This document shows, in pieces, positions 17,423 to 25,792 of a DNA stretch of 33,648 bases; position 1 is the first letter of the stretch; each line of letters starts with the position of its first letter. Both the position numbers and the translations under genes were made by a program. Below the pieces are notes generated by a model. It saw nothing but the letters and a program-made list of their open reading frames with translations, had not been told where the DNA came from and did not search any database. The stretch covers positions 1 to 33,648 of the forward strand of contig JAGNQL010000013.1 in assembly GCA_017989135.1 (NCBI GenBank). Direction: 5' to 3'. This DNA is from Burkholderiales bacterium. GTDB taxonomy: Bacteria > Pseudomonadota > Gammaproteobacteria > Burkholderiales > Casimicrobiaceae.

Positions 17423-18313
17423 TCAGTTAACAATGCTGCCAGCCGGAATCCATTTTTCCAGCTTCTTCTTGCCTTCAAAGCGTATGAACAGCCAGCCGTA
17501 TTCGGTTTTGTCACCGTCACGCGACGGCCGATAGTCGAGTAGCGTGACGGTGTCGCCTTTGATCAGATACATGCCGGTGCGCGCCGCCGAATTCGGTTGT
17601 TCATGCAACCACACTTTAGCGTCGCCAATTTTGGCCGTGGCGCTCGGCAGAGTCTCCGGTGCGACATTCGTCGGTGCTTCGGCAGAGATGATGCGACTGT
17701 CGGTCACCTTGCCACTGTCGGGCGGATAAATCGTCAGTTGATCAAGTGGCGCATTCAGCCAGCGCAGGGCATTTTGCTCGCGAACAACGGCGGTTGAGAG
17801 CACGCCATTACGCACGCGATACTCGGTGCTCGTCCACTGCGGACCATCACGCTCCCAAGTGATCACGGCTTTGCGCGACGGCTCGAGCATTGGGTTACCG
17901 AGGATGCTGGAGAACTTCTTGAACTTGCGCTCAGTCGGCTCCCACAGATGCAGCCAGTATGTTGTCATCGCGCCGCCATAGCCAACCCCTGCTAGCACGG
18001 CAATGTCGTCATAACCATCGTAGTTAAAGTCCGCGACCAAAAGCGGCGCGGCGGCTCCGCGTTCGCCGTCTTCGAGCGCCTCGCCAAGAGCCTGTGTCCC
18101 GCCGCCGGGAAGCTTCACTTGCCACATGTCCTTTAAGACATCAACAACAACAACAACAACGACGTGGCCCCGTTGCGGCGAATAGCTATGTGGGAGGCGG
18201 GTCACGTGCTTCGCGTCCGCTGCAATCGATGCCGTGTTCAGCGCAAGGCACGCTCCGAGCAACGCAAATGCTCGGCAGGGGATCGACGCACGGGCAGTAA
18301 AGCGATCGATCAT
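17423..18313 (-). CDS. Exported XAC2610-like protein with FG-GAP-like and SH3-like regions
   Basis: A 296-residue protein with a Sec signal (MIDRFTARASIPCRAFALLGACLALNTASIAADA). An FG-GAP/VCBS-like Ca-binding segment LLVADFNYDGYDDIAVLAG lies near residue 95, the mark of XAC2610-type exported proteins. The C-terminal 65 residues, from KVWLHEQPNSAARTGMYLIKGDTV to GWLFIRFEGKKKLEKWIPAGSIVN, resemble a bacterial SH3 domain, which often binds peptidoglycan or other proteins. A run of seven valines (coded by GTC plus six GTT) stands just before the FG-GAP-like part. Its ATG at 18313 overlaps the stop of the upstream gene by four bases, so the two are translationally coupled. Longer frames to 18409 are rejected for this reason. 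Confidence 0.78.
   Translation of the reverse strand: MIDRFTARASIPCRAFALLGACLALNTASIAADAKHVTRLPHSYSPQRGHVVVVVVVDVLKDMWQVKLPGGGTQALGEALEDGERGAAAPLLVADFNYDGYDDIAVLAGVGYGGAMTTYWLHLWEPTERKFKKFSSILGNPMLEPSRKAVITWERDGPQWTSTEYRVRNGVLSTAVVREQNALRWLNAPLDQLTIYPPDSGKVTDSRIISAEAPTNVAPETLPSATAKIGDAKVWLHEQPNSAARTGMYLIKGDTVTLLDYRPSRDGDKTEYGWLFIRFEGKKKLEKWIPAGSIVN
18142..18160 (-). repeat. Trinucleotide microsatellite, (GTT)6 on the coding strand
   Basis: Six perfect CAA units on the plus strand (GTT on the coding strand) lie in frame within the XAC2610-like gene and encode a valine run. Changes of unit number would lengthen or shorten the run without a frameshift. Confidence 0.9.
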
Positions 18314-19206
18314 GGGTTCGGCGCGTTGTCTTTCAGAAACTTGGCCTCGGCCGGCCGTTTCGCGTAGACAGCGTTGAGCGCAGCGAATCGCTGTTTGGCA
18401 TCGCCGCATTCGCGCTTCACTGCCGCGGCGAGAAATTTTTGCCGCGCCGCGTCGGTAATTTCTTCACCCTCGAAGTGTTCGCAGCGTTCGCGTGCATTCA
18501 GAAACGCTCGAACCTCAACGGGGAGCGCACCTTGTGGCCACTTTCCTTGCATCGGCGGGAGTTGCGTGCGCACATAAGCGAGTTCTGGCGAGAAGTCCGG
18601 CGGCGCCACGTCCTCCTGACGCAACCAGCCTGTCGTGGCGACTTTGTCGTCGAGATATTGTGCCCGCGCGAATGCGGGCGTCTCGCGCAGTACCGCAACG
18701 GCATCCCACCTCACCACGTACGCGCGCTGCTTGGTGCTGTCGCGTGCGTCGCTATGAAAGTATGCGCGCTTGGCGTTGATCAGACGGATGCTTTGCCAGT
18801 CGGCTTTGTACTGCAGGCGGTATTTGAGTTTGGCAAGATCGGGGGCCGCATTTTTGCAGCCCGGCAGCGTGGCGACATTCAATTGAACGATTGGCGTGTC
18901 GCCGTCGTAGGTCAGCAGGAGTTCGCCGTAACTCGCGAAATTGGCGTCTGCGGCGTTAGCCACGGCGATCTGAAAAATCTCACCCTTGGGGAGACCGTGG
19001 AAGTACAAGCGACAGGTCTTATCGAGGGTCACAAAGTAACCCGTAACTCGACCCTTATCAAGCGGTGCAACGGCCAACTTGAGTTCGGCGCCATAGGCAC
19101 CGGATTTGAGGTTGGACGCCCCCGCCCAAGCGGGCGAAGGAAACTCGGCGAGGGCAAGCGCGCTCAGGCTAAGCGTGGCGCAAATCGTGCGTAGAAGCGT
19201 CGGCAT
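18310..19206 (-). CDS. Exported hypothetical protein with SH3-like segment
   Basis: A 298-residue protein with an N-terminal signal peptide (MPTLLRTICATLSLSALALAEFPSPAWAG). The first mature half (GAYGAELKLAVAP, GYFVTLDKTCRLYFHG, LLLTYDGDTPIVQLN, with Cys in the order expected for an exported disulfide) is probably beta-rich. The middle RAYFHSDARDSTKQRAYVVRWDAVAVL...TTGWLRQEDV is the pattern of exported SH3-like modules. The end (CEHFEGEEITDAARQKFLAAAVKREC) is a Cys-paired helical segment found in such hypothetical proteins. The function is not known. It is the first gene of a three-gene unit; its stop overlaps the next start. No good ribosome site precedes the chosen ATG at 19206, so the in-frame start upstream (19266) remains possible. 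Confidence 0.72.
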   Translation of the reverse strand: MPTLLRTICATLSLSALALAEFPSPAWAGASNLKSGAYGAELKLAVAPLDKGRVTGYFVTLDKTCRLYFHGLPKGEIFQIAVANAADANFASYGELLLTYDGDTPIVQLNVATLPGCKNAAPDLAKLKYRLQYKADWQSIRLINAKRAYFHSDARDSTKQRAYVVRWDAVAVLRETPAFARAQYLDDKVATTGWLRQEDVAPPDFSPELAYVRTQLPPMQGKWPQGALPVEVRAFLNARERCEHFEGEEITDAARQKFLAAAVKRECGDAKQRFAALNAVYAKRPAEAKFLKDNAPNP

Positions 19207-19329
19207 ACAAACAATGGTGGTGGGAGGCACAGTAACGGGCGTCAACCCCAAAAGTGAGGGCGTCACCGTTCGTGAGGATCTCTGAGCAAAAGCGAGACGA
19301 ACGATGACGCCGTGACGTCTGGAGTGCGC

Positions 19330-19358
19330 GCCGTGAGAACGCTACGCGTTCTCACGGG
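19330..19358. other. Perfect 12-bp inverted repeat (hairpin)
   Basis: CCGTGAGAACGC and GCGTTCTCACGG face each other across a three-base loop (TAC), the centre at 19344. There is no T-run on either side, so it is not a standard Rho-independent terminator. It stands just beyond the 3' end of the small exported basic protein gene (19376) and upstream of the 19206 gene, and could separate the two transcripts or serve as a processing or binding site. Confidence 0.6.
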
Positions 19359-19375
19359 CACATCAAGCCGAGCGA

Positions 19376-19702
19376 CTATTTACGATTGCCGTCGTGCTTT
19401 TGGCGGGCGATGCGGCGGCTTTGTTGATTTTGCTCGCGTTTAATTGCCGTGCGCTCTGCGCGCGTCACTTTGCCGTCGGCTTTCGCAGCAACTTTCATTC
19501 CAGCTACTTTGGCTTGGCCCGCCTTCAGACGCGCGGCCTCGCGCTTGGAGAGCTGGCCTGTCGCTTCGCCCTTGGCGATGCGCGCGGACTGGTTGGCCTG
19601 CGTTTGGTTGATATTCGGTGTTGCCTGTGCGGACGCAACCGTTGACGCGGTCATCGCGGTAACGCCGAGGACAAGTGCTGCTAGCGCAGTAGTAATTTTC
19701 AT
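19376..19702 (-). CDS. Small exported basic protein of unknown function
   Basis: A 108-residue protein with a clear Sec signal peptide (MKITTALAALVLGVTAMTASTVASAQA). The mature part is about 80 residues, rich in Gln, Arg, Lys and Ala, with two related helical halves: SARIAKGEATGQLSKREAARL and AAKADGKVTRAERTAIKREQ. The second resembles an EF-hand-like pattern (ADGKVTRAE) but lacks the full set of acidic ligands. This layout (RI.kGxxxGxLt..E) is common in small proteobacterial periplasmic proteins without a known role. A strong AGGAG ribosome site stands eight bases before the ATG at 19702. The open frame runs upstream to 19972 but that part is intergenic. The gene is divergent from the response regulator operon. 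Confidence 0.75.
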   Translation of the reverse strand: MKITTALAALVLGVTAMTASTVASAQATPNINQTQANQSARIAKGEATGQLSKREAARLKAGQAKVAGMKVAAKADGKVTRAERTAIKREQNQQSRRIARQKHDGNRK

Positions 19703-19973
19703 GTGATGCTCCTTGTGTTGTGTTGAGAATAAACGGTGGGTTAAATGTCCGTGTTCTAGCAAAGACGAGGTATCTGTAATCTTCACGCCATCCGATGGCT
19801 TTGCAATGTGTAATGAGTTGTAACTTTCTTTGGCGTCATCGTGACGATCGTAGCGAAAAAGCAAGTACCGCAAAGCTGAACCTATTGCAAGCGTAGCCCC
19901 GATCGATTCCAGTCGACATCGCATAACCATGCGACCCCCGGCCGTAGTGAACACGCTTAAACTGACGGGCACG
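19703..19973. promoter_or_regulatory. Divergent intergenic region
   Basis: This 271-base gap lies between two divergently transcribed genes and should contain both their promoters. It is richer in A+T than its surroundings. I could not identify a convincing -35/-10 pair or operator in it. Confidence 0.35.
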
Positions 19974-20681
19974 ATGGATCAAGTCTTACTCGTTGAAGAC
20001 GACGTGCCGACCAGAGAGTGGCTCGTCTCGCTGCTCACCGCCACAGGCGAGCCGCAGCTCGCGCACGCCTGCGGCACTGTCAGCGAAGCGCTGGAGTGGT
20101 TACGCAGCGGAAAGCCAGCCGACGTAGTGCTTACAGACCTAGGCCTGCCCGACGGTAGCGGGCTTGACGTGATCCGAGAAGCTTGCCGCACGCCAGGCCG
20201 CGAGGTGCTGGTTCTCTCCATTTTCGGCGACGAAAACAACGTACTCTCTGCCATTGATGCCGGAGCGGGCGGGTATTTGCTCAAGGACGGCAGCATCGAA
20301 TCGATTCGCGAACATCTGCGTTGTCTACGCAGCGGCGGCTCTCCGCTGTCACCGCGTATTGCGCGAACACTCATACGACGCACACGCGAGGCACAGATGC
20401 CAAACATGTCCGTGGCACACGACGGCGTACCGTTAGGTGCCGGCAACGCACCGTCATCCGGCGAACGCAATTTTCTGTCGGATCGGGAGCGGGATGTACT
20501 CACGGGTATCGGCAAAGGATTCAGCTATGTCGAAGTGGCAGATGCGTTGAAAATCACCACCAACACGGTGCGCACACACGTTCGTCACATCTACGAGAAG
20601 CTGTCAGTCAACTCGCGTGCGGAAGCGCTTTATGAATACAACCGACGCATGGCCGAACAGGGTCGCCCGCAAATTCGTTGA
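19974..20681 (+). CDS. NarL/LuxR-type two-component response regulator
   Basis: A 235-residue DNA-binding regulator. The receiver domain has the acidic pair in LLVEDD (Glu8, Asp9, Asp10), the phosphoacceptor Asp55 in VLTDLGLPDGSG, a Ser in VLVLSIFGD and Lys in GGYLLKDGS. After a linker of about 30 residues a LuxR-type helix-turn-helix follows: LSDRERDVLTGIGKGFSYVEVADAL and TTNTVRTHVRHIYEKLSV. The start at 19974 gives the standard receiver N-terminus, though an upstream in-frame ATG at 19929 cannot be excluded because neither has a strong ribosome site. The kinase gene begins inside its stop (TGATG), so regulator and kinase are a cognate pair. Confidence 0.93.
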   Translation: MDQVLLVEDDVPTREWLVSLLTATGEPQLAHACGTVSEALEWLRSGKPADVVLTDLGLPDGSGLDVIREACRTPGREVLVLSIFGDENNVLSAIDAGAGGYLLKDGSIESIREHLRCLRSGGSPLSPRIARTLIRRTREAQMPNMSVAHDGVPLGAGNAPSSGERNFLSDRERDVLTGIGKGFSYVEVADALKITTNTVRTHVRHIYEKLSVNSRAEALYEYNRRMAEQGRPQIR

Positions 20682-22606
20682 TGGATGCGCTGCGAACTGA
20701 GATGGTAAGGGTTAAATGGGCGCTCGCGGCGTCCGTGGCCTTTGTCTGTGGCGTCATTGCAGTGACACGCCTCCACCTTAAATCTGAAGTCGTCGCGCCA
20801 ACGGCATCGGTCGTTGCGAGTGCGTTTGCCACCGAGGCCGGGCCGTCGTACCCCACCAACTTACCTATCGAGAGTGCCTGGAAGCCCACTGCGTTACCCG
20901 ACAATTGGGATGGGCGGCGTCCCGACTATGTGGGCTACGTTTGGTACCGTTTACCCGCCCCCGATGCGCTCACCCGTTGGGCACGGCCCGCTGTGTACTT
21001 GCCAGCGGCGGGAATGAACGCAGAAGTCTGGCTTAACGGACAGCGGGTGGGTGGCGCGGGTCGAATGCAATGGCCGGTATCGCGGCACTTCTATACGCCA
21101 CAACTCATTGAAATCGCACCAAGCTTGGTGCGACGCGATGCAACGAACAACGAAATCTGGGTGCTGGTCGCCGGTCACCCCGGATACCGAAGCGGACTTG
21201 CGCCCGTTTGGATCGGAGAACATGACGACCTGTTCGGAGCTTGGCGAGCGCGCCGCTTTTGGCAAATTGAAGGCAACGCCGCGACCATCGTCATCAATCT
21301 AACGATTGCGATTTTCGTGCTCTTCATTGGTTGGCGGGATCGCGCCCACTCGGCGTATTTGTGGTTCGGCGCAGCAACTGTAGTGTGGGCGTTGCGCAAT
21401 TTGAATTATTGGGTAACCAATCCGGCAATACCCGACCTACTGTTTGCAGAATTGTGTGTGAGCGGTTCGGCGTGGTTTGTGGCGCTGTTCTCGATTTTCT
21501 CCATGCGATTTGCCGAAGACAATCAGCCTGGCTACGTTGGCCCGCGCTGGTTAAAGGGTGCCGCGCTGGCCTATGCATCGCTCGCGACACTGTACTTCCT
21601 TTCTGCTACTGATTACGCGCGCGCAAACGCGGGCTTTGCGCTGTTTGCCGCAATCGGAGTCGGCTTTAGCATCTGGAGCATGCTTCGGTTGGTGCGGCTG
21701 GCGTTCGCACGACCAACGGGCGACATGATCGCTGTGGCCTGCGGCGCGGTTGTTTATCTGGCGCTACTGCTGAACGATTACGCCATTGGCGTAGAAACCG
21801 CGACGCTAGGTGAGATTTTTATGCGGCAATACGCGTCTTTGCCGCTCTTTGTGGCGGTCACAGCGACGCTCGCACGGCGCTACATGGAGGCACAAGAGCG
21901 CACTCGGCAGCTGGCATCTTCTTTGCAACGCGAGGTGGCAGCGCAACGCGCGCAGCTCGAGCAAAGTTTTGCGCAACTACGCGAAGCCGAACGCGAGCAG
22001 GCGCGCATGCAGGAGCGCACGCGCGTGATGGGCGACTTACATGACGGCCTAGGTATGCATCTGGCTACGGCTCTGCGGCAGTCGCGCAGCGCGGCACATA
22101 ACGATCCGTTGCTGACCGAAACACTGCTTGACTGCATGGATGAATTGCGGATCGCGGTTGACTCGTTGGACGAGCATGAGCGCGACCCGCTGTCACTGCT
22201 CGGGACCCTGCGCTTTCGTATGGCGCCGCGCTTTGAATCGCTAGGCGTACGGCTCGATTGGCATGTCGCAGACGAGCTTGGCGATTTACCAACGCTAGAC
22301 CCCTCGGCAGCCCTAAATTTGCTGCGCATCGTGCAAGAAGCGCTGAGCAATGCCCTCAAACACAGCGGGGCTAGCGTCGTCACGCTTGCGCTAAAGCGCG
22401 CCGAGCACGGCGTGTGCATCCAAGTAGCCGACAACGGTTGTGGCTTTGATCCCGCCACGGTAGCGCGGGGTCACGGCATTGGGCAGCTGCAAAGCCGCGC
22501 CTCCCGCATCGGTGCCTCCATTGCGTGGCGTCGTGAAACCAACGGTATGACGCTCGAAGTCACGCTACCGCAGGTCCCCAGTCCATCTTCGAGGACAACG
22601 CCATGA
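20681..22606 (+). CDS. 7TM sensor histidine kinase (HisKA_3/HATPase)
   Basis: A 641-residue membrane kinase that should phosphorylate the preceding regulator. After one N-terminal membrane segment comes an extracytoplasmic domain (about residues 60-190) with a jelly-roll/carbohydrate-binding look (YVWYRLPAPD, AGMNAEVWLNGQRVGGAG, NEIWVLVAGHPGYR). Seven predicted membrane helices span about residues 195-405, followed by a coiled coil rich in Glu, Gln and Arg. The dimerisation/phosphoacceptor helix RTRVMGDLHDGLGMHL carries His454. The ATPase domain has the N-box EALSNALKHSG, DNGCGF and GHGIGQLQSRA. The architecture matches 7TMR-DISM-like sensor kinases; the ligand is unknown. The start is placed at the ATG 20681; a TTG at 20678 is also possible. 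The third gene of the operon overlaps its stop. Confidence 0.92.
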   Translation: MDALRTEMVRVKWALAASVAFVCGVIAVTRLHLKSEVVAPTASVVASAFATEAGPSYPTNLPIESAWKPTALPDNWDGRRPDYVGYVWYRLPAPDALTRWARPAVYLPAAGMNAEVWLNGQRVGGAGRMQWPVSRHFYTPQLIEIAPSLVRRDATNNEIWVLVAGHPGYRSGLAPVWIGEHDDLFGAWRARRFWQIEGNAATIVINLTIAIFVLFIGWRDRAHSAYLWFGAATVVWALRNLNYWVTNPAIPDLLFAELCVSGSAWFVALFSIFSMRFAEDNQPGYVGPRWLKGAALAYASLATLYFLSATDYARANAGFALFAAIGVGFSIWSMLRLVRLAFARPTGDMIAVACGAVVYLALLLNDYAIGVETATLGEIFMRQYASLPLFVAVTATLARRYMEAQERTRQLASSLQREVAAQRAQLEQSFAQLREAEREQARMQERTRVMGDLHDGLGMHLATALRQSRSAAHNDPLLTETLLDCMDELRIAVDSLDEHERDPLSLLGTLRFRMAPRFESLGVRLDWHVADELGDLPTLDPSAALNLLRIVQEALSNALKHSGASVVTLALKRAEHGVCIQVADNGCGFDPATVARGHGIGQLQSRASRIGASIAWRRETNGMTLEVTLPQVPSPSSRTTP

Positions 22607-23694
22607 ACTTCCCGTGTCTCGATTCATGGCGATTCGCGGTGATTGCTATTGGCGTGTCGCTTAGTGCTCCAACGCCAGCAGCCACGATTGACGACGTGTT
22701 TCCAAGGACGACTGGTGCATGCTGGGGGCGCGTTTACGATGAGGCACATCTTGCAAAAAACGCAGCGCAGTCGGTGCGTGCGATCTATGTCAGCACCATT
22801 GATCGGGGCAAGAACCTCGAACGGTCGGCGGAAGACGCGGCAGCGGTGGAGGATAACTCGATGCCCCGCACAGTCGTGCCGCAGATCTATGTCGAGTCTC
22901 GCTCGGGTGCGCTTATCGCTGGCGACACAGACTGCCGCAATGCGGCGCAGGGCATTGGATGTCTTAGCCGACATAGCGCAACCCAAGGGGACGAGCGGAC
23001 AGCCTTTCACCTTGAGCACGTTGGCGAGCGTTTGCAGTTAACGGCACAAGCGGCGGCGTGGCCGTTACGTTCATTCTCCGAACTCACTTCACGCATAGAT
23101 GAGCGCAGCACGAGACCAACGCCCATTGGCGCGGAGGATCGCGACTTTAGGCTCGACCGGCTGCCCACTGCGCGCTGCGCTGAGGTGGAGCACCGCTATG
23201 TGGGCGCATTTACCGACGTGAAACAGCCCTCCATTCTTTCGCGAGTAAAGCGAGCCGCGTCCAGTCGTGGAGCTGACGGACGAAAGCTGTGTTTACAAAG
23301 CGTTGACGATTCTGGCGCTGGAGCGGTAACAAAACCCTCGTTGCAGCTGTTTCTAGACACAGGGAAATACGACTGGCCCGTAGAAGTCGACGAGTTCACT
23401 TTTCGCGTGACACAAACATTGGGCGAGTCACGCACTGTCAGTAGCCTGAGCTGCACCGCACGCACTTACGCGTGGCGGTGCGAGTGGCGAACAACCGACG
23501 AGGACCGCGAGCAAAAAGCCAATCGTCTCGCGAATCGGATACCCCAACGAGAAGAAACGGGGCTCCTGTTGCGCGGTGCTAACGGCGCCGTCCTGAGAGG
23601 ATTTTCGTGTCTCACTGGACGTTGCGAGCGTAACGACGCTCGTGATATCGCGCTCACTTGGAGCGCGCCCGGCGCATGCGAAGTCGCTCCATAG
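22603..23694 (+). CDS. Exported hypothetical protein encoded with the two-component system
   Basis: A 363-residue protein I do not recognise. The N-terminus MNFPCLDSWRFAVIAIGVSLSAPTPAA looks like a signal peptide cleaved near APTPAA. The mature protein has about ten cysteines, several spaced like disulfide pairs (GDTDCRNAAQGIGCLSRH; SSLSCTARTYAWRCEWR; RGFSCLTGRCERN), and a beta-rich C-terminal half. No enzymatic motif or membrane anchor is visible. Its ATG overlaps the kinase stop (ATGA), so it is translated with the kinase and could be an accessory periplasmic factor or a target of the system. This is inferred from gene order only. Confidence 0.75.
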   Translation: MNFPCLDSWRFAVIAIGVSLSAPTPAATIDDVFPRTTGACWGRVYDEAHLAKNAAQSVRAIYVSTIDRGKNLERSAEDAAAVEDNSMPRTVVPQIYVESRSGALIAGDTDCRNAAQGIGCLSRHSATQGDERTAFHLEHVGERLQLTAQAAAWPLRSFSELTSRIDERSTRPTPIGAEDRDFRLDRLPTARCAEVEHRYVGAFTDVKQPSILSRVKRAASSRGADGRKLCLQSVDDSGAGAVTKPSLQLFLDTGKYDWPVEVDEFTFRVTQTLGESRTVSSLSCTARTYAWRCEWRTTDEDREQKANRLANRIPQREETGLLLRGANGAVLRGFSCLTGRCERNDARDIALTWSAPGACEVAP

Positions 23695-23833
23695 GTGCTT
23701 GTTTAATCGCGGCGATTTCACTAGGATTTGAATCAACGCACCACCTTCCCGCACGCAGCGCTGGATAATCCGTAACAATCTCATTTCTTAGGGTGGGTCC
23801 CACGCCGGCGCGTTGGGACTCTCATTTCCGCTC

Positions 23834-25420
23834 ATGACGTTTAACTACACCCGTCCCTATCAAGGTGGCCGCTCGCCACTGATGACTCGCAATGTGGTGT
23901 CGACCACGCACCCGTTGGCCTCGCAAGCCGGGCTTTCGATGATTCGCGCGGGCGGCAATGCCATCGACGCCATCATCGCGACAGCGGCGGTACTGACCGT
24001 GGTCGAGCCTTGCAGCAACGGTCTAGGCAGCGATTTGTTTGCGCTGATATGGAGTCCTGAAGACAAAGCTTTGCACGGCTTGAACTCCTCGGGCCGTTCG
24101 CCGCAAGCATGGTCGCCGGACACGTTCAAAGGCATGCAAACCGTGCCGATGCGGGGCTGGATGAGCGTGTCGGTGCCGGGCGCAATCGCTGGCTGGGTGG
24201 CGCTATCGAAACGCTACGGCAAATTGCCATTTGCCGATTTGCTTGCGCCCGCCATTGACATCGCCGAACGCGGCTTCATGGTGACGCCGATCATTGCCGG
24301 CCAGTGGGCGCGCGCCGTGCCGGAACTGCACACGCAGCCGGGCTATGCCGAGCATTTCATGCCGCGCGGCCGCGCGCCGTTGGCCGGTGAACTTTTCCGC
24401 AATCCGGCGCAAGCCGAAGCGCTGCGCTTGATCGCGGAAAGCGAAGGCGAATCCTTTTACCGCGGACAGCTTGCGTCACGCATCGTGGCGCACTCGAAAG
24501 CCAACGGCGGCTTAATGACTGGCATTGATTTGGCCGCGCATGTGGCCGATTGGGTGGAGCCGATTCGCGTTGGCTATCGTGGTTATGAAGTCTGCGAAAT
24601 TCCGCCGAATGGCCAAGGCATTGCGGCGCTCATGGCGCTCGGAATGCTGGAAGACTTTGATCTGAAGTCGCTCGGACCGAATCATCCTGACTACTGGCAC
24701 TTATCGATTGAGGCGATGAAACTCGCGTTCCGTGATGTGCATGCGCAAGTGGCTGACCCTGCACACATGCGTGTGACCGCTGAACAGATGTTGGATCGTG
24801 CATTCCTGAAAGATCGCGCCAAGCTCATCGACATGAGTCGCGCGCAAGATTTTTCGCCGAGCGCCAAGCTCAACGGCGGCACGGTGTATCTCAACGCCGC
24901 TGATGAAAGCGGCATGATGGTGTCGCTCATTCAATCGAACTATCACGGCTTTGGTTCGGGCGTGGTGGTTGACGGCATTTCGCTACAGAACCGCGCGTAT
25001 GGTTTCTCGCTCAACCCCGATCATCCGAACTGTGTGGAGGGGGGCAAGCGTCCGTTCCACACCATCATTCCGGGCTTCATCATGAAAGACGGACAGCCGC
25101 AGAGCGCGTTCGGCGTGATGGGTGGCCACATGCAGCCACAGGGCCACATGCAAACGGCGATTCGTCTCATCGACTTTGACGAGAACCCACAAGCCGCGCT
25201 CGACGGCCCACGCTTTCGCGCCGAGCAAGGATTGGAAGTGGATCTGGAGCCGTGGACGCCCGCAGCCGTGCGCGAATCACTCGCGGCACGCGGACACAAG
25301 CTCAAGCAAAACGCCGACAGCTACATGGATTTCGGCTCCGGCCAAATCATCTGGAAAACGCCAGACGGTTACATCACGGGCAGCGACTGCCGACGCGACG
25401 GTGGCGCGGTGGGCTTCTAG
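23834..25420 (+). CDS. Gamma-glutamyltransferase family protein (YwrD-like)
   Basis: A 528-residue Ntn-hydrolase of the gamma-glutamyltranspeptidase family, which self-cleaves at a Thr and hydrolyses or transfers gamma-glutamyl groups. The N-terminal part has NVVSTTHPLASQAGLSMIRAGGNAIDA, the family signature. The probable nucleophile is Thr350 in LNGGTVYLNAADESG, followed by SLIQSNYHGFGSGVVV, and the C-terminal part includes FGVMGGHMQPQGHMQ. No signal peptide is visible, unlike periplasmic GGT; this fits the cytoplasmic YwrD-like branch. The start at 23834 is taken over a TTG at 23813. The downstream lrgA gene follows after 15 bases, so the three genes may form one operon. Confidence 0.93.
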   Translation: MTFNYTRPYQGGRSPLMTRNVVSTTHPLASQAGLSMIRAGGNAIDAIIATAAVLTVVEPCSNGLGSDLFALIWSPEDKALHGLNSSGRSPQAWSPDTFKGMQTVPMRGWMSVSVPGAIAGWVALSKRYGKLPFADLLAPAIDIAERGFMVTPIIAGQWARAVPELHTQPGYAEHFMPRGRAPLAGELFRNPAQAEALRLIAESEGESFYRGQLASRIVAHSKANGGLMTGIDLAAHVADWVEPIRVGYRGYEVCEIPPNGQGIAALMALGMLEDFDLKSLGPNHPDYWHLSIEAMKLAFRDVHAQVADPAHMRVTAEQMLDRAFLKDRAKLIDMSRAQDFSPSAKLNGGTVYLNAADESGMMVSLIQSNYHGFGSGVVVDGISLQNRAYGFSLNPDHPNCVEGGKRPFHTIIPGFIMKDGQPQSAFGVMGGHMQPQGHMQTAIRLIDFDENPQAALDGPRFRAEQGLEVDLEPWTPAAVRESLAARGHKLKQNADSYMDFGSGQIIWKTPDGYITGSDCRRDGGAVGF

Positions 25421-25435
25421 GCGCATCCGAACGCA

Positions 25436-25783
25436 ATGGATTCGCTCAAGGGATTTGCGTGGCTCCTTGCCGCGCAGTCGCTTGGCGAAGGCATCGCGCG
25501 GCTTACGCATGCGCCATTGCCCGGCCCAGTCATCGGACTGGTCATCCTGTTGCTAGCGCTCAACTTTTCGTTCGTACAAGCGCCGGTTCATGCGGCGGCC
25601 GAAGCGCTGCTGACACACCTGTCGCTGCTCTTTGTGCCAGTCGGCGTTGGCGTAATGGTGCACACAGGACTCATCGCCGAGTACGGCGTGCGCATGCTGG
25701 TGGTCATCGTGCTTGCGACGTGGATTGGCCTCGCAGTCACGGCACTTGCGCTGCGTGCGTTCACACCTACTGACAGAGACTGA
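25436..25783 (+). CDS. lrgA: CidA/LrgA family holin-like membrane protein
   Basis: A 115-residue membrane protein with about four hydrophobic segments and the family motifs LPGPVIGLVILLLAL and HLSLLFVPVGVGVMVHTGLI. CidA/LrgA proteins act with an LrgB/CidB partner in the inner membrane, in control of murein hydrolase activity and, in some species, pyruvate uptake. The next gene is exactly that partner, nine bases downstream. It follows the GGT-like gene closely and is probably co-transcribed. Confidence 0.92.
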   Translation: MDSLKGFAWLLAAQSLGEGIARLTHAPLPGPVIGLVILLLALNFSFVQAPVHAAAEALLTHLSLLFVPVGVGVMVHTGLIAEYGVRMLVVIVLATWIGLAVTALALRAFTPTDRD

Positions 25784-25792
25784 GCGCGAACG

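Noticed and set aside
18439-19194. A 251-residue open frame on the plus strand
   Set aside because: Antisense to the exported SH3-like protein; no ribosome site and no recognisable sequence.
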